The position numbers and the translations under genes were made by a program. Positions 58,531-64,000 of a stretch of 64,000 nucleotides of DNA are shown here, one piece after another. The notes beneath the pieces were generated by a model, which worked only from the letters and a program-made list of their open reading frames with translations, made no database searches and was not told the DNA's origin. The stretch is from Eustoma russellianum (lineage: Eukaryota > Streptophyta > Magnoliopsida > Gentianales > Gentianaceae): the NCBI GenBank assembly GCA_036186865.1, contig AP025057.1, positions 27,860,087-27,924,086 of the forward strand, written 5' to 3'. Each line of letters opens with the position of its first letter. The stretch's first letter is position 1.

Positions 58531-59079
58531 TCGAGAACATCGTTCTCCAATGAAATGCATATAAATTTTGTAAATAATAAAATGAAAACAAAAAATTGTG
58601 GCTGCAAAGTTCCTGTACTTAAAAGGCAAATTCACGCTTCCTCAGAAAAAAAGAAAAAAAAGATAAACGATAAAAGAAATACCTCTCATTGTATTTCCAT
58701 CTCCACCTCTTAATTTTTATTTTTATTTTTCCTTCTTGGTTTTATTTTTGTGTGTCCACCTTGTATCTTTGCTAAATGGATTCTGGAACCTACGAGATAA
58801 TCTAGATTATAATCTTAAAATATTATATAATATCATAATACAATATTTATAGTTGAAAACTTGAAATGTCTTCTTTTCACTTTAACACCAATATCAGGAC
58901 CATATTTTGTAAATCTTAACTAACTTAATATACATCACAGATAATTTTTTGTCTTTTTGAAAAAAAATAAACATACAAACAAAATTTAATAGTGGTTTAA
59001 AGTATATTTTAGAAAATATTTTAACAGAATTTATATGGAATCGAGCCGTTTATTATGTTCTTTCCCTAACATTTTTTTA
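58531..59079. other. Intergenic, no gene seen
   Basis: AT-rich with A and T homopolymer runs. Nothing recognisable before the LINE 3' end. Confidence 0.5.
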
Positions 59080-59828
59080 AGCGGAAATGTTATTTTATTA
59101 ATGTCTCACTTATGGTGGAGGAAAACCATAATACAATTGTTCATCAAATGAAAAAAGGAAGCGTAGAGAGCTAATAATAATCAACCTCCAATCATATACG
59201 ATATGTCACATTAAAACCTTGCCAAGTAAAACCACCCTTGTGGATAAAACCTTGGCGAAGGAAAAAGCGTACATATTTATATCATTGGAGTGCATATGTA
59301 ATCCCAAATACAATGATAATAAGATGTGCAATGTAGGAATGTCGTTGCAAGCAATAGATCCCAAAATATGACGTCCAATGAGTCGGATTGTTCGAAGAAG
59401 GCAAGAGTGGCGAAACATTATCCTGATGCATTGTCTCCATCCATATAATCTCCCATGTCCCGAGTGTCGTGAATTCATGCAAGAAAAAGATAACAGGGTG
59501 AGAGCAGCAACAATATTCGGAAGAACACAAATATCATGAAACAAGTGTTTAATAGGGGACTACCCATGTCGCCTACATCCAAAGACACAGGCAACGAAAA
59601 TCGGGGGTACGCCAAAAACCATCAATATAAGCTAATAAAATGAAGTTAACATCATAATGAGAAATGTATATTACCCAGGCTGCCCGTATCTGATAGTGAT
59701 ACGGGCAACATATAAAGAAAGGAGTTTTATCCATATCGCAGATTTGGTATTGCATCCGTCTATATTGCTGCACGAACTAAAGGTGGTAACTCGGTTGTGC
59801 TGAAAAATATTGAAAGCTGCTGCCGCAT

Positions 59829-60248
59829 CTATCCATACTGTGCTAAGAAATGTGCGGAGTTATTCGCTTCTATTGGTGTATAAGTCAATGAAAAAGAAGG
59901 GGTATGCAGGAGATCTTGGAAGATTATGGTTATCATTGAATCTTCATGTTGCACTCGTCGTACCACTTCCTGAGCATCCACTTCTACCTCAATAGATTTA
60001 TAAGATTGCGCATAAAATAGGAGTGCAAAGAATGCTGCCTGTAAGTCCGCATCAGCCAGAGTAGAGAGTGGAAGATGAAAAGAAAGTGCTCCCATGAATC
60101 GTCCTAAATCATCCCTTAAGATTGCACCTGCGGCTGCAGATTTACTACCATGAACCGCATCCACATTCAACTTGAATCTTCCAGCTGGAGGTTGCATCCA
60201 TTTGCACCACGCGACATCTCGGTGATTGCATAGTTGGGGAGAGTCCAC
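59829..60248 (-). pseudogene. LINE RNase H domain
   Basis: 139-codon frame with WMQPPAGRFKLNVDA, AGAILRDDLGRFMGA, ADLQAAFFAL, EVEVDAQEVV and NNSAHFLAQYG, the RVT_3 RNase H layout of plant non-LTR elements. The first Asp of the active site (NVDA) is present. The Glu usually seen in AELxA reads as Asp in this copy, so activity is doubtful. Confidence 0.88.
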
Positions 60249-60326
60249 ATTGAACTAAATAGACATCATGAGTGGAATATTTTTTACCTTGTTGGGAAAA
60301 AGACCATCTATATATGGATCTTCTGA

Positions 60327-60925
60327 TCATCTCAATAACTGTCTGGCGTGACCATACCCCTTTTCCAAATGTAATTGACGCGTAAGACTTCCAATGCTCT
60401 CATGTAATGATTCCCGGAGTAACAATCCGGATTCTACCTTTGAAAGTCCGAGCTTGAGTAGATGTCCACCATTGTAGCAAATATGTAAATAAATGGGAAT
60501 CCAATACAGCAGGCCCATCCAAACAAGAAATGAAATACCATCATACATCAGATACTTCTGGACATCCCAAGAAAATGTGATCTCGTGTTACCAACGTAGT
60601 TAGACAGAACGGACAGCACGAGGGACAGATTATTACAAATTTCAATAAAGTCTCAGGTAAAGGAAGGGAATCATGATATAAACACCAGAGAAAAAGCCGA
60701 ATAATAGGTGTATCAAGCTTATGCTAGACAAATTGAAGAGATAACCGCCGAATTCCTCCCATCCGAATATGTTCATATACTGTTCGAAGGTAAAACACAC
60801 CCTCGGGCATTTCGTTCCATATTATCGTGGCCCCACTGGTCGTTGTATGCATCATGCACAATAAATGAACTCGACATATACACTTCCATGCAGGCGAATC
60901 CGTTATTCGCCAACCAACTCCCGTA
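60327..60925 (-). pseudogene. LINE zf-RVT region
   Basis: Read over two frames, RLFLWCLYHDSLPLPETL is followed by CPSCCPFCLTTLVTRDHIFL and GCPE, the zinc-finger pattern between RT and RNase H in plant LINEs. The frame is broken near 60548 and again near 60700. Confidence 0.75.
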
Positions 60926-62012
60926 TTATCCCCATATCATGATTTGAAAAAAACTACTCCATAGTGTAGGCTTGGTATGGAATCTCCACCATAACCTACA
61001 TGAATAAGAGAGATGTATGCCTTTTAGTCGCCTTATACCTAGGCCTCCCTCATCTGTTGGTCGAAAGAGTTTCTCCCAAGAGACCCAGTGATGGCGCCCA
61101 TGATCCTCGGTACCTCCCCAGAAGAATTTAGTAATCAATCGATTTAAAGTCTGTATAATACTTTGTGGTAATGAAGATGCTGCCATCACATGCAAAGGAA
61201 TAGCACTCAGAACATATTTGATTAATATCAATCTCCCTGCGTGATTGAGAAACTTGTTTTGCCACATATAAATTTTCGCCTGAAAGGAAGACACTAATGA
61301 TAAGAAATGAGATTCTCTTTCCTTTCCTTTATATAACTGTATCCCTAAATATTTAATAGGCAAAGAGATTGAGGACATTTGGATTGCATGTTCCATGCGA
61401 TGAACCTGTAAGTGGGAAAGGTATGAGGTTACCACAAATTGACTCTTGGTAAAATTCACTGCTTGACCCATTGCTTTCTGATACAACTGTAGAAAGCTTT
61501 GAAATCTTCTCAAATTCCTCAAACTACCATTCAGAAAAATCAACAAATCATCCACAAAAGCAAGGTGCGTAATGCATGGCCGCGCCCCGGTCAAAAGCTT
61601 TCATCATATCTAGTTTAATCATAACATGTGAACCTCTGGTTTTTTTGTCAAGCGTATGAACCATCTACCTTGCCATGACAATATGGTCTGAAATATCTCT
61701 GTCTTTAAGAAAACCTACTTGCTCAGTTGAGATAATCCGAGACAATATCAGCTGTGATCTTGATGCTAGAACGCGGGTTGCCACCTTCGAAATGAAGTTG
61801 GCCAAGCTTATAGGACAAAAATCTGAGAAGGTCTGAGGATTAGCAGTTTTTGGTAGTATCATTATTAAAGTACTACCCATGGCATGAGGAAGTGGAAATA
61901 CCATGAAAAACTCTTGCATAGCCTTAAGGATATCAAGTTGAAGAATACTCCAACAAGTGCGGTAAAATTGTCCATTATAACCATCAGGACCTGGAGCACT
62001 ATTGGGATCCAA
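60926..62012 (-). pseudogene. LINE reverse transcriptase with core deletion
   Basis: The first frame (62012-61665) has DPNSAPGPDGYNGQFYRT, LIMILPKTANPQ and STEQVGFLKDRDISD. Between 61665 and 61594 the text reaches MIKLDMMKAF and then jumps to GARPCITHLAFVDDLLIF in another frame. The roughly 100-residue palm stretch that normally includes the RGLRQGDPLSP block is missing. The second frame (61594-60926) continues with SLPIKYLGIQL, AGRLILIKYVLSAIP, FFWGG and DEGGLGIRRL. It cannot encode active RT. Confidence 0.88.
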
Positions 62013-62069
62013 AGCCCAAACTGCGTCCTTAACCTCTGATAATGTCGGTACTGCCTCCAGACTTTGATT

Positions 62070-62789
62070 TTATGTCTGCGTAACAACCGCTGGTATGACG
62101 TCCAAGAGGTCCTCGGCATCTGTTATTTGTTCTGTTGTAAAAAGCTGTGTATAATAGGAAACTGCAGCTTGTTGTATAGTCTGTGGATCATCACATATAT
62201 TATCATCCATTGTCCGAAAAGTTGTTATACTTTGGCGACGATGTCGATCCTTCACAATATTATGAAAATACGAGGTGTTTGCATCACCCACCTTTATCCA
62301 TTTGATCCAAGCTTTCTATTCCCAGTACAGAAGTTGTTGTCGGGATGCAAGTTTATATTTAGCTTGGGCTGCATGATATTCCATTCGCGTATCTGGAGTT
62401 TGGTTCATGTCAAACTGCCGCTCACTTCTAATAAGTTCATGTTCTTTAGATTTTAGTCTATCAAATATATTTCTGAAGATGGATATGTTCCATGTGCGCA
62501 AATCCTTCTTTAAAACTTGCAGTTTATTATACAATCCTCGCATACCTTCTACAGTTGGATAAGAGCTCTAAGATGCTCGAACAAAATCAATAAAATCCGA
62601 ATACTCAGTCCATACATTCTGAAATATAAAAGATTTTGGCCCATGTAACTCTTACTGCACACAGTGCAATAAGAGCGGAGCATGATCCGACGTCAGACGC
62701 AGCAAATGGCGAACTCGCATATTCGGACAAATCTGGTTGAAAGAAATTCTACAAAACATTCTATTGCCTGTGATAGACAATGTACCCAT
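62070..62789 (-). pseudogene. LINE endonuclease tail and linker remnants
   Basis: Frames at 62543-62316 (LKKDLRTWNISIFRNIF) and 62291-62070 (GDANTSYFHNIVKDRHRRQ) are the conserved linker between endonuclease and RT. Further up, in broken frame, PNMRVRHLLRLTSDHAPLLL keeps the SDHAP endonuclease motif. The catalytic N-terminal half of the endonuclease is absent. Confidence 0.75.
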
Positions 62790-63419
62790 TGATGAGACCA
62801 GAATCGCTCACCGGATGGATCAGAGATGACCCGTGTTGAATGCCGTTAATCTTCCGTCTAAATCAGTCAATGGAACCTGAAAAGGAAGAGAAACGTTAGA
62901 GGTCCCAGGGTGCTACCCCAGGCAATTTATGCTGAAATAAGGTTTAGATGAAACCTGTAATAGGAACTCAATGAGTGTTTGGATGTTTAATGTATTGGCC
63001 GAGATGGAGTTCGTATGAGAAGGCTCCAGAAGTTGTTCCAAAAGTTGGATCCAAAGTCGGATCCTTTTTCCCATCTGAATAGAGACGTATTTATAGTCGA
63101 GATTGTGGAGGTTTGATCCCCTGCCCGATGATGGGATGGCAACGTGTCTGAGATGGCTGTCTAGTCTGCTGTAGAGCCACAGTAGGATGGGACCATAGCT
63201 TGAGACCATAGCCGTGTCAGTTGGCTAAACCTATGATGTGTAGGCTGGCTTGTAATGATGACCTTGTACTGAACCAGTCGTTGATTGATACCTGGAAAGC
63301 AATCTGCAGAGCTGCCTTTGTGGGTCCCATATAGCAGTAGATAATGTCTTCCTTTGATCTTATCAAAGCTGATTAGGCCGAGGCCGAGCTGAATAGATGT
63401 CCTTTGAAATTTATACACA
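62790..63419 (-). mobile_element. Probable solo LTR, minus orientation
   Basis: On the minus strand it starts TGTGTATAAATTTC and ends GGTCTCATCA. It carries a TATAAATA box at 63088-63095 (minus). Its last 130 bp or so match, inverted, the end of the LTR at 63894. If the left edge is taken as 62793, near-matching 5-bp flanks ATTGA/GTTGA are a possible TSD. It truncates the LINE on its left. Confidence 0.55.
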
Positions 63420-63894
63420 GTTGATTCCTTTACTCGCCGAGGTTGACTATGAGCAGTTACTTTGACTAAAGCTTTGCCAGTCGAGGTGCTGATATGAAAA
63501 ACTGTCCTTTCGAAATGACTTCATTTCTCAACAGTCTTGGTCATGTTGAGCAACTGCCGACCTGACTCAGGCGTACGGCCGAGCTGAACAAAGATTATTG
63601 TTGATTTTGCCTTAACCATTTTGACAGGCTTGTCTTGGCCAAAATGCAAGATGGCCGAGCAGAAGTGCATCCATGCTGAGCTGCCAGAGTTGTCTCAGAC
63701 TTTAATTTGCCGTTAATTGCTTGTTGACTGACTGAAATTTTTTTTGCTCATCAGAGGGTTTTCCCGGGGCAGCGCCTGGGACCTCTAACGTTTCTCTTCC
63801 TTCTCAGGTTTCATTGACGGATTTAGACGGAAGATTAACAGCATTCAACTCGGGTCATCTCTGATCCACCCGGTGAGCGATTCTGGTTTCATCA
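63420..63894 (+). mobile_element. Gypsy LTR end, plus orientation
   Basis: Ends GATTCTGGTTTCATCA at 63894, followed by TTTGGCGTTAGAAGGAGGG, which resembles the leader just after the LTR of Tat-lineage gypsy elements (from memory). GCCGAG phrases recur upstream. The LTR start is unclear, and only its last 130 bp or so match the inverted copy. Confidence 0.5.
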
Positions 63895-64000
63895 TTTGGC
63901 GTTAGAAGGAGGGCCTTTGCCTTCACATTCCTTAAAACAGTTTTTCAAGGCTTTCTTAATATTGATCCTAACTGTCTATCGTGGGAAAGATGGACAAAAT
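63895..64000 (+). other. Possible gypsy leader and gag start at window edge
   Basis: Primer-binding-like TTTGGCGTTAGAAGGAGGG, then about 75 bp of leader and an ATG at 63990 that could begin gag. The window ends four codons in, so this cannot be tested here. Confidence 0.35.

Larger units (their letters stand above)
59080..62789 (-). mobile_element. 5'-truncated L1-type LINE with RNase H
   Basis: On the minus strand it runs from an endonuclease remnant (about 62789-62560) through linker, reverse transcriptase, zinc finger and RNase H to an A-rich end (about 59080, TAATAAAATAACATTT). It is a separate family from the LINE at 31384, which shows no RNase H. It has many frame changes and an internal RT deletion. 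The 5' end is replaced by an LTR at 62790. Confidence 0.85.

Overview
The window is nuclear DNA of a flowering plant. It has one complete intron-rich host gene, and most of the rest is nested or decayed transposable elements. The host gene is an 18-exon NADPH-cytochrome P450 reductase on the minus strand (47028-51841); its protein looks like a eudicot enzyme, closest from memory to asterid ones. All splice junctions read here are GT-AG and in phase, so the gene looks functional.

Layout. 1-1006: end of a probable copia LTR. 1010-8487: a decayed Sirevirus-like Ty1/copia element on the minus strand (gag, protease, integrase, RT-RNase H in pieces), with only part of each LTR left. 8490-17122: a Ty3/gypsy derivative without pol, tandemly duplicated as two units of about 3.9 kb. 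17308-17633: a dimeric Au-type SINE with target-site duplications (TSDs). 20204-about 28250: a minus-oriented gypsy-type LTR split by a CACTA transposon (20709-26544) with a broken TNP2 transposase. 29122-29440: a gypsy integrase scrap. 29998-30259: a tRNA-derived SINE.

31384-45233: an L1-type LINE on the minus strand with a 16-bp TSD. A non-autonomous LARD-like LTR retrotransposon (36092-44545, 5-bp TSD GTATC, LTRs of about 2.5 kb, primer-binding site and polypurine tract present, almost no coding capacity) is inserted in its ORF1. 45250-47027 is intergenic. 47028-51841 is the reductase gene, with a probable Stowaway-like MITE in its last intron. Three related hAT-type MITEs with 8-bp TSDs lie upstream at 52346-54230. 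Two SINE families follow (54285-58108), one internally amplified. A 5'-truncated LINE with a deleted RT core lies at 59080-62789, and two related LTR ends face opposite ways at 62790-63894; the right one probably starts a Tat-like gypsy element that runs off the window.

The strongest unexplained signals are cis-repeats. An array of the 18-bp palindrome ACATCGATCGATCGATGT, interspersed with a second motif, occurs in the LTR of the copia element and in both LTRs of the unrelated LARD. The LARD LTRs also carry four tandem hairpin units in which two base pairs change together between alternate units.
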